Below, in pieces: positions 17,050-26,522 of a stretch of 64,000 nt of DNA. Source of the DNA: JAIEPW01 sp964471915 (GTDB lineage: Bacteria; Acidobacteriota; Terriglobia; Bryobacterales; Bryobacteraceae); contig CAYYID010000021.1 of assembly GCA_964471915.1 (NCBI GenBank), positions 16,741 through 80,740 on the forward strand. The letters are read 5' to 3'. The notes under the pieces are model-generated. The model was not told where the DNA came from. It did not search any database and saw only the letters and a list, made by a program, of their open reading frames with translations. A program made the translations under genes and the position numbers. Every line of letters begins with the position of its first letter. Position 1 is the first letter of the stretch.

Positions 17050-18649
17050 GTGCAGGAACAGGATCCAGCCGGCACTACTTCTCCGAATTACCAGTCAGGG
17101 TCTCGCGGCAAGTCCGCAAACACGCGGACATTGTCGATTCACCTCCGGACTTGGCGGCGGAACTGGCCCATCATTATTTCCGTCGTGTTTGCGTTGGCGT
17201 GGCTTGTCCACCGGGCACAGGTGCAGTCCATCACCGTCGATGAGGCGAATACCTTCCTGCGCTGGGTCGATCCTCCCGCCGCGGAATCCTGGACGCCCAA
17301 TGCGAACAACCACGTTCCGAATTCCCTGCTCATGCGGGCGGCGGTCAGTACGTTCGGACTTGGGCATCTGAGCGTACGCAGCGCCGCGCTGCTGGGCGCA
17401 GTGGCTTACGCGTTCGCGGTCGCCGGTTTTTGTTGGCTGATACCCCAGCGCGTACTCGCCTGGACGGTATTGGTCTGCTTGCTCTATAACCCGTTTGTCA
17501 TGGATTATTTGGTCGCTGCCCGGGGGTATTCCCTGGCGCTGGGATTTCATGGCCGTCGATATCTACTTGCTCACGCGCCTGGTAATTGGCCGGGCGAACG
17601 ATCGTCCGCCGGACTTGCTCCGGCAAACGGCTCTCGCTTCGGCTTTTGCGGGGCTGTCCTTCTCAGCCAACTTTTCCTTTGCGTGGGCCAACGCCTTCTT
17701 GCTTGCGGCGTTCCTCGGTTGGGCGTGGCGGCTTCAGTCGCCCGCAGGCTGGGGTCTTCGGGCGAAGCTGGTACTGGCGGCGGCTGCTCCCGGAATGATC
17801 GTCACGCTTCTGCTGGTGGGCTCCGTCCTCGCGAACTTTCCGAAGGAAGAACTGTTTTGGGGCACCCGGTCGCTGGAGGAGATGTGGCGCGAACTCCGGA
17901 CGCCTTTGTTTCCGGGCTACCATCCGCAACTCGTTCCTGCGTTCCTGGCCCGCCTGCTGGACGCCGCCAGCGGCTATCTGCTGCGCGGAGCGGCTATCGC
18001 AGCCCTGGGATACTCTGCGCTGCTTCTGTGGAACTGGCGGCGGCTGGACGAAGACCGCAAGCACCGGCTGGGGCTGGCGATCTCGCTGTGCTTGATTATT
18101 GGCGTAACGTTTCTGGCGCACTACCTGCAATTCAAATGGTTCGGCGTCCTGTTGCCGCTGGAGCGGACCTCGATTTTCTTTCTACCGCTCGCGACGGCCA
18201 TGCTCGGCGTGTTGCTCTCCGTCGCACCCTCGAACACCGGCGAACGCCTGTGCCGCGGCTTGGGCGTGGCCGTGCTCCTGATCGGTAGCGCGCACTTCCT
18301 GGGATGTCTCCGGGATGGTTATTTCCTCGAGTGGAAGCAACAAGCCGACGTGCGAGCCGCGTTTCCGATCCTGCGCGACCATTGCCGGCGCCTGGGGGTC
18401 CGGACGGCGGGCGCGGATGCCTCCTACACGTCGATTCTGAACTTCTACCGCAAATTCGAGGGTGCCCACGAGCTGGAGGAGTTCCGCGACGATCTGCACG
18501 AGAACCCTCCCCGGCGGCCGATTTACGTGGTGCGGGAGGGGCAATACGGAAAGCTCATCGCCGGCGAGCGGCTGACGGTGGTGTATCGGGGTCCGGCGAC
18601 GGATCTGGTGATCGCCACGCGGGAAGAGCCAACGGGTAAGAAACCGTAG
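17050..18649 (+). pseudogene. GT-C-like integral membrane protein, frameshifted
   Basis: A membrane protein of about 530 aa read in two frames. The 5' part contains VQSITVDEANTFLRWVDPP, NANNHVPNSLLMRAAVSTFG and FVMDYLVAARGYSLALGF. From about 17550 the frame changes at GGATTTCATGG, and the rest (MAVDIYLLTRLVIGRAND ... LQFKWFGVLLPLERTSIFFLPLATAMLGVLL ... YFLEWKQQADVRAAF) runs to the stop at 18649. It aligns end to end with the intact protein at 59066-60559, which confirms that both halves are one gene. The D-E pair in the first extracytoplasmic loop and the multiple membrane segments suggest a GT-C glycosyltransferase (lipid-linked sugar donor), by inference. The start GTG at 17050 is uncertain. 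Confidence 0.75.
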
Positions 18650-18754
18650 GTCCTCGCAGCGGGATAACGCGGCCAGCATCCCCTCAAAGCGATCGTGAAG
18701 GGATTGAAACCGGGTACTCACAGAACAGAAGCATTGCTGTGACACGATCGGAGC

Positions 18755-19558
18755 ATGCTGACGCAACTGGGCTTCTTCGCCTGCATGATCGCCTTGGCTG
18801 TTCCCGCCTCCGCGGGCGTGGGCGACAACGACCGGTTCCTGCCGCTGGTTCATGATGGCGGCGGCTGGTCGACGGAGGTCACGATCGTCAACCTGTCGGG
18901 GAAGCCAGCGTTTGTCATGGCGACGTTCCTGACCGAGAAGGGACTTCTGGAGACCTGGAAGCTCGGCCTGAAGGCTTCGAAGGGAAGGATCTCGGAGGCA
19001 GCCGTGGAAGCCCCGCTGGAACCCGGGGCGAGCCTCGTGGTGGAGACGAGCGGGCTGGCGCCGCAACTGACCCGGGGGTACGCCGAAGTCGTCGAGTATG
19101 AAGATCGGGCGATCGGAGCGACCGCCCGGCTGGTGCAGCGGCGCGATGGCGTCATCGTGCAAAGCCTCACGGTATCCCGTACGGCCGGGCACGAGAGCCG
19201 TTCGGTGGTCCCGGTGAACCTGAGCGACCCGGAGACTGCGCTGGAACTGGTATGGGTCTCGCCGACGAGCTCGACGACTCTGGATCTCCGGTTCCGCAAC
19301 CTCGACGGAGTGGAGGTGCACAGCGACCGCCTGCAGTTCGATGCCACTTCGCAGATAATCGTCGATGTGCGGGAGACCTGGCCGGAACTGGCAGGATTCC
19401 GCGGGACGTTGGAATGGGTAGTGTCGTTTCCGACCGCGGACCGGTACGAGGGAAGGTATCTTTCGAGCGTTTCGCTGCTGAAGAGCCGGGACCGCTGGTG
19501 GGCCACGGCATCATCGATGACACTGCAGGCCGATCAGCTCAAGACAAGTCCTTATTGA
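18755..19558 (+). CDS. Exported protein of unknown function
   Basis: 267 aa beginning MLTQLGFFACMIALAVPASAG, a standard signal peptide. The mature protein opens DNDRFLPLVHDGGGWSTEVTIVNLSGKPAFV, a stretch I associate with secreted proteins repeated many times in Solibacter-type genomes. It is predicted to be beta-sandwich-like, with two similar halves (VVPVNLSDPETALELVWVSP, LRFRNLDGVEVHSDRLQF). No catalytic motif is visible; extracellular binding or a structural role is guesswork. The preceding 105 bp hold no gene. The gene is convergent with the gamma-glutamyltransferase, with 40 bp between their ends. Confidence 0.75.
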   Translation: MLTQLGFFACMIALAVPASAGVGDNDRFLPLVHDGGGWSTEVTIVNLSGKPAFVMATFLTEKGLLETWKLGLKASKGRISEAAVEAPLEPGASLVVETSGLAPQLTRGYAEVVEYEDRAIGATARLVQRRDGVIVQSLTVSRTAGHESRSVVPVNLSDPETALELVWVSPTSSTTLDLRFRNLDGVEVHSDRLQFDATSQIIVDVRETWPELAGFRGTLEWVVSFPTADRYEGRYLSSVSLLKSRDRWWATASSMTLQADQLKTSPY

Positions 19559-19598
19559 GGCTGGCGCGAGGCCGCGGAACGGGGCCCTTCCCGTTGGC

Positions 19599-21368
19599 CT
19601 ACCGCCCGAAGATAAACCGCGCCCGGCGCGGATCCGCCGCCCCGTGCAGGACTCCGTCCGGCCCCGCCACGATCACCGTCGGCGACGAGCCGTTCGACCA
19701 GTCGCCCGCGGCGCGGACCTGATGGCCCAGTGCGGCCAGCGCGTCCAGCGTCGATTTCGGGATGCGGTTCTCGAAGTTCACTTTGCCGGGCGTGAACTCG
19801 TGGTGGCTGAACGAGCTGTAGAAATGCTCGGTCTGGAAGCGCGGCGCTTCCGCGGCTTCCTGCGGGCTCATGTTGAACTCGATGATGTTCAGCAGCACCT
19901 GCAGCATGGCCTGATCCTGGTTGTCGCCGCCGGGGGTCGCCATCACGAGGAACGGCTTGCCGTCCTTCGTAACCAGCGTGGGCGAAAGTGTTACGCGCGG
20001 GCGCTTGCCGGGCGCGAGTTCGTTGGCGTGGCCCGGGGTCATCACGAAGCTCTGCAGACGCGTGGAGAGCGGCAGGCCGGTGTCGCCGGCGATGACGCTG
20101 GGCAGCCAGGCGCCGCTCGGCGTGCCGGAGAACATGTTGCCCCAGCGGTCGATGACCGAGACGCACGTCGTATCCTGCGCCTGGCTCTGGCCGGCCGTCG
20201 TGGTGGGCAGCAGCACCGGCTTGCCGACGTCGCCGGGACGCGATTCCAGGGACGCCTTCGCCGGATCGATCAGCTTGCGGCGCGCGGCGGCGTAATCGGC
20301 CGAGAGCAACGTCTCCTCGGGGATCTTCGAGAACTTGGGGTCGCCGTAGTAGGCGTCGCGATCGGCGAAGGCGAGCTTCACGGCTTCGATCAGCGTGTGC
20401 AGGTACTGCGGCGAGTTGTGCCCCATCGCCTTGAGGTCGTAGCCTTCGAGGATGTTCAGGGCCTGGATCATCACGGGACCTTGGGTCCAGAAGCCGGGCT
20501 TGTAGATTTCGTAGCCCCGGTATTTGCCGGAGCGCGGCGCGTCCTCTTCGGCGCGGAACTTCTTCAGGTCGTCATAGGCGATCAGCCCGCCGTTCTCCTC
20601 GGAGAACTTGGCCAGGCGCTTGGCGATGTCGCCCTCGGCGAGCGCCTTGCGCACGGCCTGGATCTTGCGGACGCGGTTGCCCCGGGCCTTCTTCTCGATG
20701 TCGGCGAGCTGGCGGAGCGTCGCGGCGAGGGTGGGCATCCGGACGATTTCGCCGCGGTGCGGCACGCCGCCGGTGGGATAGAAGAACTTAGACGAATCTT
20801 TCCACGACATCATGGTGCGGCGGAAGCCCGGGCTTTGCAGCATGCCGGCGAACTCTTCGGCGATGGGGAAGCCGTCGGCGCACTCGATGGCGGGGGCGAC
20901 CACCTGCGCGAAGGTCATGGTGCCGTACTTTTCAAGCGCGAGCAGCACGCCGTCCAGGACGCCCGGGGTGATCGCCGCGCGGATCCCTTGCGCGGGGATC
21001 GGCGCCTTGCCGTTGGGATCCTCCCAGAACTCGCTGGGGCGCGTCTTGTAGAACTCGGGGGTGGCTTTGGCGGGCGCCACGCCGATGCCGGAGATGGCGA
21101 TGACGGGCTTGCCGGCCATCTTGATGAGGATGGGCATCTCGCCGCCGAGGCCGAAGCGGCTCTGTTCGGTGACGCCGGCGGCCAGCGTGGCCGCGACCCC
21201 GGCGTCGACGGCGTTGCCGCCCGCGGTGAGCATGCGGTAGCCGGCTTCGACTTCCTGGTTATTGGCGGCGCCGATCATCTCGCGGGTGCCGCGCACGGGC
21301 GGGAACATGGAGGTCCGCTGGGCGAGCAGGGCGGTGGCCAGGAAGGCGCAGATCCAGAGGCGGTTCAT
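19599..21368 (-). CDS. ggt: Gamma-glutamyltransferase (periplasmic)
   Basis: About 589 aa from the ATG at 21368 (MNRLWICAFLATALLAQ, signal peptide). It is an Ntn-hydrolase that cleaves or transfers gamma-glutamyl groups from glutathione and related peptides in the periplasm. The large-subunit region has AANNQEVEAGYRMLTAGGNAVDAGVAA and RFGLGGEMPILI. Self-processing is expected before T400 in QDTTCVSVIDRWGN, which aligns with the TTHYSVVD start of the small subunit in the E. coli enzyme. Near the C-terminus it has the GGDNQDQAMLQVLLNIIEF and ETEHFYS-like regions. The frame extends 15 codons further upstream, but the leader fixes the start. The DinB gene ends 13 bp upstream; co-transcription is likely. 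Confidence 0.92.
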   Translation of the reverse strand: MNRLWICAFLATALLAQRTSMFPPVRGTREMIGAANNQEVEAGYRMLTAGGNAVDAGVAATLAAGVTEQSRFGLGGEMPILIKMAGKPVIAISGIGVAPAKATPEFYKTRPSEFWEDPNGKAPIPAQGIRAAITPGVLDGVLLALEKYGTMTFAQVVAPAIECADGFPIAEEFAGMLQSPGFRRTMMSWKDSSKFFYPTGGVPHRGEIVRMPTLAATLRQLADIEKKARGNRVRKIQAVRKALAEGDIAKRLAKFSEENGGLIAYDDLKKFRAEEDAPRSGKYRGYEIYKPGFWTQGPVMIQALNILEGYDLKAMGHNSPQYLHTLIEAVKLAFADRDAYYGDPKFSKIPEETLLSADYAAARRKLIDPAKASLESRPGDVGKPVLLPTTTAGQSQAQDTTCVSVIDRWGNMFSGTPSGAWLPSVIAGDTGLPLSTRLQSFVMTPGHANELAPGKRPRVTLSPTLVTKDGKPFLVMATPGGDNQDQAMLQVLLNIIEFNMSPQEAAEAPRFQTEHFYSSFSHHEFTPGKVNFENRIPKSTLDALAALGHQVRAAGDWSNGSSPTVIVAGPDGVLHGAADPRRARFIFGR

Positions 21369-21381
21369 GGTGCTTTCCACT

Positions 21382-21834
21382 TTACTGGATTGAGCCGGTA
21401 ATCTGCCGCGCATGGTGGTCCAGGTGATCCAGATAATCCCGAATCAGGAATTCCAGCGTCACTTCGGGGTCCTCCCCGATCCGGCAGGGCGCGCTGAGCA
21501 CCGGCTCGGGTAACCCCGCCACCAGCCGGGTGAGCAGTTCGTTGCGCGAGCGCCAGTGCGCGAGCAGGTCCGCCCAGGGCAACGCCGCGTAATCATGCCA
21601 GTCGACCCACTCGCGCTGGGCGTAGCCGGGCACCGCCAGGGAGCCGGCTTGCGCGGCGTGGCCGAAGCGAAAGTGGTTGTTCGTGGCGGAATCGAGCAGA
21701 TGGCCGAGCACCTGCTTGCGGGTCCAGGTGCCGCCGGGATAGGGCTCGGCGGCGGCGGTTTCGGTGACGTTGGACAGCGCGCGCTCCGCGCGGGCGAGCC
21801 GGACGCGGTAGAGGGACTCGAGTTCTCGAGGCAT
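21382..21834 (-). CDS. DinB-family (YfiT-like) metalloprotein
   Basis: A 150-aa four-helix-bundle protein of the DinB/YfiT superfamily. The metal-binding histidines are in place: H45 in QVLGHLLDSATNNHFRF, and H137/H141 in the C-terminal DYLDHLDHHARQI helix (HxxxH). Members typically act as thiol-dependent (bacillithiol, mycothiol or glutathione) transferases or unknown detoxifying enzymes. Its location just upstream of gamma-glutamyltransferase hints at thiol metabolism, which is inference. The start ATG at 21834 has a TACGCT box about 5 bp upstream and no Shine-Dalgarno. The NHL giant gene ends upstream with 18 bp between. Confidence 0.85.
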   Translation of the reverse strand: MPRELESLYRVRLARAERALSNVTETAAAEPYPGGTWTRKQVLGHLLDSATNNHFRFGHAAQAGSLAVPGYAQREWVDWHDYAALPWADLLAHWRSRNELLTRLVAGLPEPVLSAPCRIGEDPEVTLEFLIRDYLDHLDHHARQITGSIQ

Positions 21835-21852
21835 ATCCGAGCGTATCGTGCT

Positions 21853-24800
21853 TCACCGCACCGGAACGGTCACGGGCCTGCTGAACTGTCCCGCCACCTC
21901 GAGCAGTACCTCTACGGCATCGCCCGGGGGGACGCCCGGGGGCACGGCGACGTTGATCTGGTACAGGCCCGGGAAGCCGGGCGCGAGGCCCGAGAACTGC
22001 GGGACGGCGGCGACTCCGCCGATGCGCACGCGGACGGCGTTGGTGGTGCGGGAAAGGGGGCCGCTCAGCGGCGCGGCCGCGCCCAGCGCCACCGGCGGAT
22101 CGACGGCGCCGAGACCGTTCGCGTAGATCACCAGAACGTCGCCGGCGCGCGCGGGGTTCTGGGGCGTGAGCAGAGCGTTGGTTACGCCGTTGACGATCAC
22201 GCCGGGCCCGCTGCCGGACTGGTTCTGGGTGTAAATGGCCGGCTGCGCGGGGGCGACGACGACGGTCTCGGGTACGGTGAGAGAAGACCCGCGCTGCACC
22301 AGCAACTGGTGTTGCGTGTTGCTGGTGAGGTCGTACGGGACCAGGGCGTTCACCTGGCCGTCACTGACGTAATTCAGCGGGAGGTCGCGCCCGCCGAGCG
22401 AGACTCGGGTCCCCGCGATGGTGGTGGGCAGCGGGACGGACTGCGCGCCGCCCGCCTCGGCCGCGAGTTTCAGGCCAAAGATGGAGACGTAGCTGCCGGG
22501 CGATACCACGCCGCCCTGATACGACGCGGCGTTGAGCACCCCGCCGGGCGCAAGCACCGGCGCCGTCTGCGGCGCGGGAAGCAACTGGCCGCCGAGGGAC
22601 CCCTGGCCGAGTTGCGTGCGCGCCGCAAGTCCGAGCAGCGCGGTGACGTCCACCGTCACCGGACCCGCGGGGCCGTTCACCGGGGTCCAGGTGCCGCTCC
22701 ACACGCCGTTGCCGGTGTGGACGAGGTCGACGCGGCGGTCGCGGTTCGAGAAGCCGGCCTGCACCACCGGCTGGCCGTCGGCGGGCAGCAGGGGCGCGCC
22801 GCATTCGTCGACGATCTTGGCTTCGATGCGGGCGGGCTGGCCCAGCACGGCCTGGAACACCGGGCGCTGGAGCGAGGTGATCTCCACCCGCAGGCCGTTG
22901 CCGCGACAGGCTGCCGCGTACCGCGCGTCACCGGAAGCCGCGGGCGGGATCACGGTGAGGATGTTCACGGTGCGCGAACTCCCGTCCGAGAAGCCCAGGC
23001 TCAGGAAGCTCCGGCTAACCCCGGCGGAGAGGCCCGCGAAGCTTGGTTGCACGACGAGGCGCACCGGCTCGCCGGGCGGAACGGACCCGCTGGCCGGCGC
23101 GTGCGTGAAGGCGTTGGCGGCGGTGTCGAGGAAGGTCCGGCTGGAGCCAAAGGAGATCGCGGCGGGGGTCGAGTTGCCGAGCAACACGGCTTGCGAACCG
23201 GCCCGCTCGGGTCCGACGAACACGAGCGCCGTAGGCTGCACTTCCGGCCCGGGGTTCGATCCCGGCGGCAGCACGGTGAGAACGACCGCGACCGTTTGCG
23301 GGGAGTTCTGGGCGGACGGCGAAGCGACTTCGACGCGGCCATAGTACTCACCGGGCGCAAGGCCGGAGGGGTCGGCCGCGATTTCGAGCGTCGAGATGTC
23401 GAGATACGGCCGCGGCGCGCTGCCGGAGGGGGACGACAACCGCAGCCAGTTGGATCCACCGGAGAGCGTGACGGCGCGGGCGGTCCAGTCGAGGGCTCCG
23501 GCGCCGGTATTAAGGATGGCGACGGGTTGTCCCAGGGGACGGCCGCCGTTTGCCGCGGCGCGATAGGCCAGTCCGCTCTGGGAGAGGACCAGCACGGCGG
23601 TCTGCGGCGCCGCGACGGTGAGGGTAACGGGGACGGCGAGGTCGCCGCCGTTGGAAGTGACCGCGAGCGTGCCGGCATAGGTGCCAGGCGCCAGGCCGGA
23701 GGGATTGGCGGTGACGGTGAGCGTGAGGGGCGCGCCGGGCCCGGCGGAGCCGGAATCGCGCGAGATGGCGAGCCAGTTGCCGCCGGTTGCGGTGGAAGCC
23801 GCGACGCGCAGGTCGAGCACGCCGGATCCGGTGTTGGCGAGGGAGAAAGGCCGCTGCGCGGGCGCCGAACCTTGCGTAACGGCGAACGCAAGGGCCGGAC
23901 TGCTCCCGCTCAGCCGCGGCGGCTGGGCCGGGGTGACGGTCAAGGAGACGGCGACGTCGATGGCCGGCGGCGACGCTCCCGGCACCGAGATGCGCACCGT
24001 TCCTGTGTAGCTACCCGGGGCGAGCGAACCAGGATCCACGGCGACGGCGACCGTGGCCGGCAGGACGCCGGAGTCCGCCGAGAGGCGGATCCAGGTCTGG
24101 CTGGCGGAGGCGGCGAAGGGGATGCCGGGGAGGGCAATGCCGTCGACGGTCCCGGTCAGCGATACAGTTTGGGCGGGCGCCAGCCCGCCGCCGCTCGCGA
24201 TCGTGAAGGCCAGCGCCGGGGGCGCCACGGCAAAGCGGGTGGCGGCGCTGATGACGGCGCGAATGCGGTGGTTGTAGCGGTCCGTGATGTAGAGCGTTCC
24301 GTTGGGCGAAACCGCGGTCTGGTTGGCGCTGCCGATCTCGGCCAGTTCCGGAGGTCCGCCGTCGCCGCCGTAGCCCGAGAGGCCGCTGCCGGCCGCAGTC
24401 GAGATAGTGCCGTCGGGCCCGACGCGCCGGATCTGGTTGTTGGTGTCGTCGGAGATGTAGAGCGCGCCCGCGGCGTCGAGGCTCAAGCCCTGGACTTCGC
24501 CCATCCGGGCGGCTGCGGCCGGTCCGCCGTCACCCGCCGAAGCGCCGCACTGGCCCGTTCCGGCGAAGTTCCGGATCACCCCGTCCGGTGAGACGCGCCG
24601 CACGCGGCAGGTTCCGTAAGCGGCAATGTAGAGGTTATTGGCGCGATCGACCACGACGGCGAGCGGGTAGCCGATGGCCGCCGCGCTTGCGGGTCCACCA
24701 TCGCCGGAAGCGCCTTCTTCGCCGTTGCCGGCGAAGGTCCGGATGACTCCGCTCGGCTCGACGCGCCGGACGCGAAGGTTGCCGGCGTCGGCGATATAGA

Positions 24801-26334
24801 GATTGCCCTGCGAGTCGTAGGCCGTCGCAGTGGGTTGGTTGAGGTCTGCCGCGCTGGCGGGACCGCCGTCGCCGCCGTAGAGCCGGATCCCGCTCCCGGC
24901 GATGGTGCGGATGGCGCCGGAGGCGTCGACGCGCCGGATGCGGTCGTTGTCGGTGTCGGCGATGATCAGGTCGCCGTTCGGCGCGAACGTCAAACCGGAA
25001 GGCAGCGCGAGCGCCGATTGCCGGGCGTCGGGGTTGGGGTCCGGTCCAAAGGCGCGGACGTTGACTCCCGCGATGCGGTCGGTGCGGCCGTCGGCACGCA
25101 CCCGGCGGATGACGTTGTTGTTGGTGTCGGCGATGTAGATGTCGCCGTTGGGCGCGATGGCGATGCCGGTGGGCTCGAACAGAAACAGGTCGCGGGCCAG
25201 GGTGCCGTCAGGACTGGAGCGAAACAGTCCGTTGCCCGCCACGGTCCGGATGGTCTGTCCGGGTGCGATCCGGCGGACGCGTCCGTTGCCGCTGTCCATC
25301 ACCAGCACGTCGCCGCCCGGGGCAAGGGCCATGCCGGTCGGGTAACGGAGAGCCGCCGCGAGGGCCGGGCCGCCGTCCCCAGTGAAGGCAAATTGACCGC
25401 TCCCGGCGAACCGCGCCACCGTGCCGGAGGGCGCGATGCGCCGCACGGTGTGGTTGTCGAGGTCGCTGACCAGCAGCCCGCCCTGTGCATCGAACAGCAG
25501 GCCGTAGGGCCGGTTGAATTGCGCCTGGAGCGCGGGGCCGCCGTCGCCGGCCTCGCCGGCTTCGCCCGTGCCGGCGAACACGGCGATGGTCCCGTTGGTG
25601 TCGATGCGCCGGATCCACGAGTTGTAATACTCGGAGACGTACACCCGCCCGTCCGCGTCGATAGCAAGACCCTGCACGCCGTTGAACTGGGCCTGGCGCG
25701 CGGGTCCGCCGTTGCCGGCGCGGCCGTAGTCGCCGGTGCCGGCGAAGAGCTGGATGGTCCCGTCGGTGCGAATCACCCGCACGCGGTTGGCGTCGACGTC
25801 CGCGCAGTACAGGTTGCCGGCGGCATCGAAGACCATGTCCTCGAACCAGCCGAGGCCGGCGCGCAACGCCGGTCCGCCGTCGCCGCTGTAGGTCAGATCC
25901 CCGGAGCCCGCGAAGGTCGTGATGATGCCTTCGGGCGTCACCCGCCGGATGCGGTGGTTATAGCCGTCGAAGATGTAAAGGTTGCCGGCGCGATCGAGCG
26001 CCAGGGAGTAAGGCACTTCGAGAGAGGCATCCCGCGCCGGGCCGCCATCGCCCGAAAAGCCAGGAATGCCGTTGCCCGCGACAACCGTGGTGATGCCGGC
26101 GGTGTCGATCCGGAACACCTGATGATTGTCCGGATCGGCCAGGTACAGGTTCCCGGCGCGATCCGTCACGATGCGGCGAACGAAGTTGCTTAGCGGCGTG
26201 TCGAGGGCCCGCTTGCCCTGGTAGTCGAAGAACCAGTCGCGTCCCGCGAACGTGGTCATCACGCGCTGCGCGTCCAACGGCAACGCCGCGAACAAGAGCG
26301 CAACCGGCAGCAGCCGGGGCGAAATGGACTTCAC
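21853..26334 (-). CDS. Giant NHL-repeat protein with BACON-like repeats and Solibacter C-terminal domain
   Basis: 1493 aa, secreted (MKSISPRLLPVALLFAALPLDAQR). Residues of roughly 25-700 hold NHL propeller repeats, each ending in a GDGGPA-type turn (GFSGDGGPARDAS, TYSGDGGPALRAG, GYGGDGGPPELAE and others; about ten) with strands like GNLYIADTNNNVIRRV. Then come three or four BACON/Ig-like repeats (W-I/L-R/A-LS-x-DSG-x-LP/APG patterns), and a final block of about 240 aa, GVLNAASYQGGVVSPGSYVSIFG to the end, matching the Solibacter C-terminal domain (TIGR03437-like). The start is GTG at 26334 with GAGGAG about 8 bp upstream. Function is unknown; surface-exposed binding of polymers is plausible. 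It is a lineage marker for Bryobacterales. Confidence 0.92.
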   Translation of the reverse strand: MKSISPRLLPVALLFAALPLDAQRVMTTFAGRDWFFDYQGKRALDTPLSNFVRRIVTDRAGNLYLADPDNHQVFRIDTAGITTVVAGNGIPGFSGDGGPARDASLEVPYSLALDRAGNLYIFDGYNHRIRRVTPEGIITTFAGSGDLTYSGDGGPALRAGLGWFEDMVFDAAGNLYCADVDANRVRVIRTDGTIQLFAGTGDYGRAGNGGPARQAQFNGVQGLAIDADGRVYVSEYYNSWIRRIDTNGTIAVFAGTGEAGEAGDGGPALQAQFNRPYGLLFDAQGGLLVSDLDNHTVRRIAPSGTVARFAGSGQFAFTGDGGPALAAALRYPTGMALAPGGDVLVMDSGNGRVRRIAPGQTIRTVAGNGLFRSSPDGTLARDLFLFEPTGIAIAPNGDIYIADTNNNVIRRVRADGRTDRIAGVNVRAFGPDPNPDARQSALALPSGLTFAPNGDLIIADTDNDRIRRVDASGAIRTIAGSGIRLYGGDGGPASAADLNQPTATAYDSQGNLYIADAGNLRVRRVEPSGVIRTFAGNGEEGASGDGGPASAAAIGYPLAVVVDRANNLYIAAYGTCRVRRVSPDGVIRNFAGTGQCGASAGDGGPAAAARMGEVQGLSLDAAGALYISDDTNNQIRRVGPDGTISTAAGSGLSGYGGDGGPPELAEIGSANQTAVSPNGTLYITDRYNHRIRAVISAATRFAVAPPALAFTIASGGGLAPAQTVSLTGTVDGIALPGIPFAASASQTWIRLSADSGVLPATVAVAVDPGSLAPGSYTGTVRISVPGASPPAIDVAVSLTVTPAQPPRLSGSSPALAFAVTQGSAPAQRPFSLANTGSGVLDLRVAASTATGGNWLAISRDSGSAGPGAPLTLTVTANPSGLAPGTYAGTLAVTSNGGDLAVPVTLTVAAPQTAVLVLSQSGLAYRAAANGGRPLGQPVAILNTGAGALDWTARAVTLSGGSNWLRLSSPSGSAPRPYLDISTLEIAADPSGLAPGEYYGRVEVASPSAQNSPQTVAVVLTVLPPGSNPGPEVQPTALVFVGPERAGSQAVLLGNSTPAAISFGSSRTFLDTAANAFTHAPASGSVPPGEPVRLVVQPSFAGLSAGVSRSFLSLGFSDGSSRTVNILTVIPPAASGDARYAAACRGNGLRVEITSLQRPVFQAVLGQPARIEAKIVDECGAPLLPADGQPVVQAGFSNRDRRVDLVHTGNGVWSGTWTPVNGPAGPVTVDVTALLGLAARTQLGQGSLGGQLLPAPQTAPVLAPGGVLNAASYQGGVVSPGSYVSIFGLKLAAEAGGAQSVPLPTTIAGTRVSLGGRDLPLNYVSDGQVNALVPYDLTSNTQHQLLVQRGSSLTVPETVVVAPAQPAIYTQNQSGSGPGVIVNGVTNALLTPQNPARAGDVLVIYANGLGAVDPPVALGAAAPLSGPLSRTTNAVRVRIGGVAAVPQFSGLAPGFPGLYQINVAVPPGVPPGDAVEVLLEVAGQFSRPVTVPVR

Positions 26335-26522
26335 GGGTTACTCCTCGGTCGACACCATTACTCTGACATCATCCGCGCAGAAACGTCGCGTGACAGCTCA
26401 CCCGTCCCCGAGAATTCCCGCGACTGCTCCGGCTCGGCCGTTCTTGCGGCATGCATCCGGCTTCCCAAGCGCGTCCGGGAATGCGTATCCTGGCGGTACA
26501 TCCAACCTGGGAGCCGAACGTC

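Noticed and set aside
18678..18710. CRISPR-repeat-like sequence ending GGGATTGAAAC with a rough inverted CATCCCCTC start
   Set aside because: Only one copy exists, with no spaced second repeat and no cas genes in the window, so it is most likely coincidence.
21556..24591. Antisense frame of about 1000 codons opposite the NHL/BACON gene
   Set aside because: Composition is Gly/Arg/Glu-rich and repetitive because the sense strand is repetitive; no leader, motif or ribosome site.
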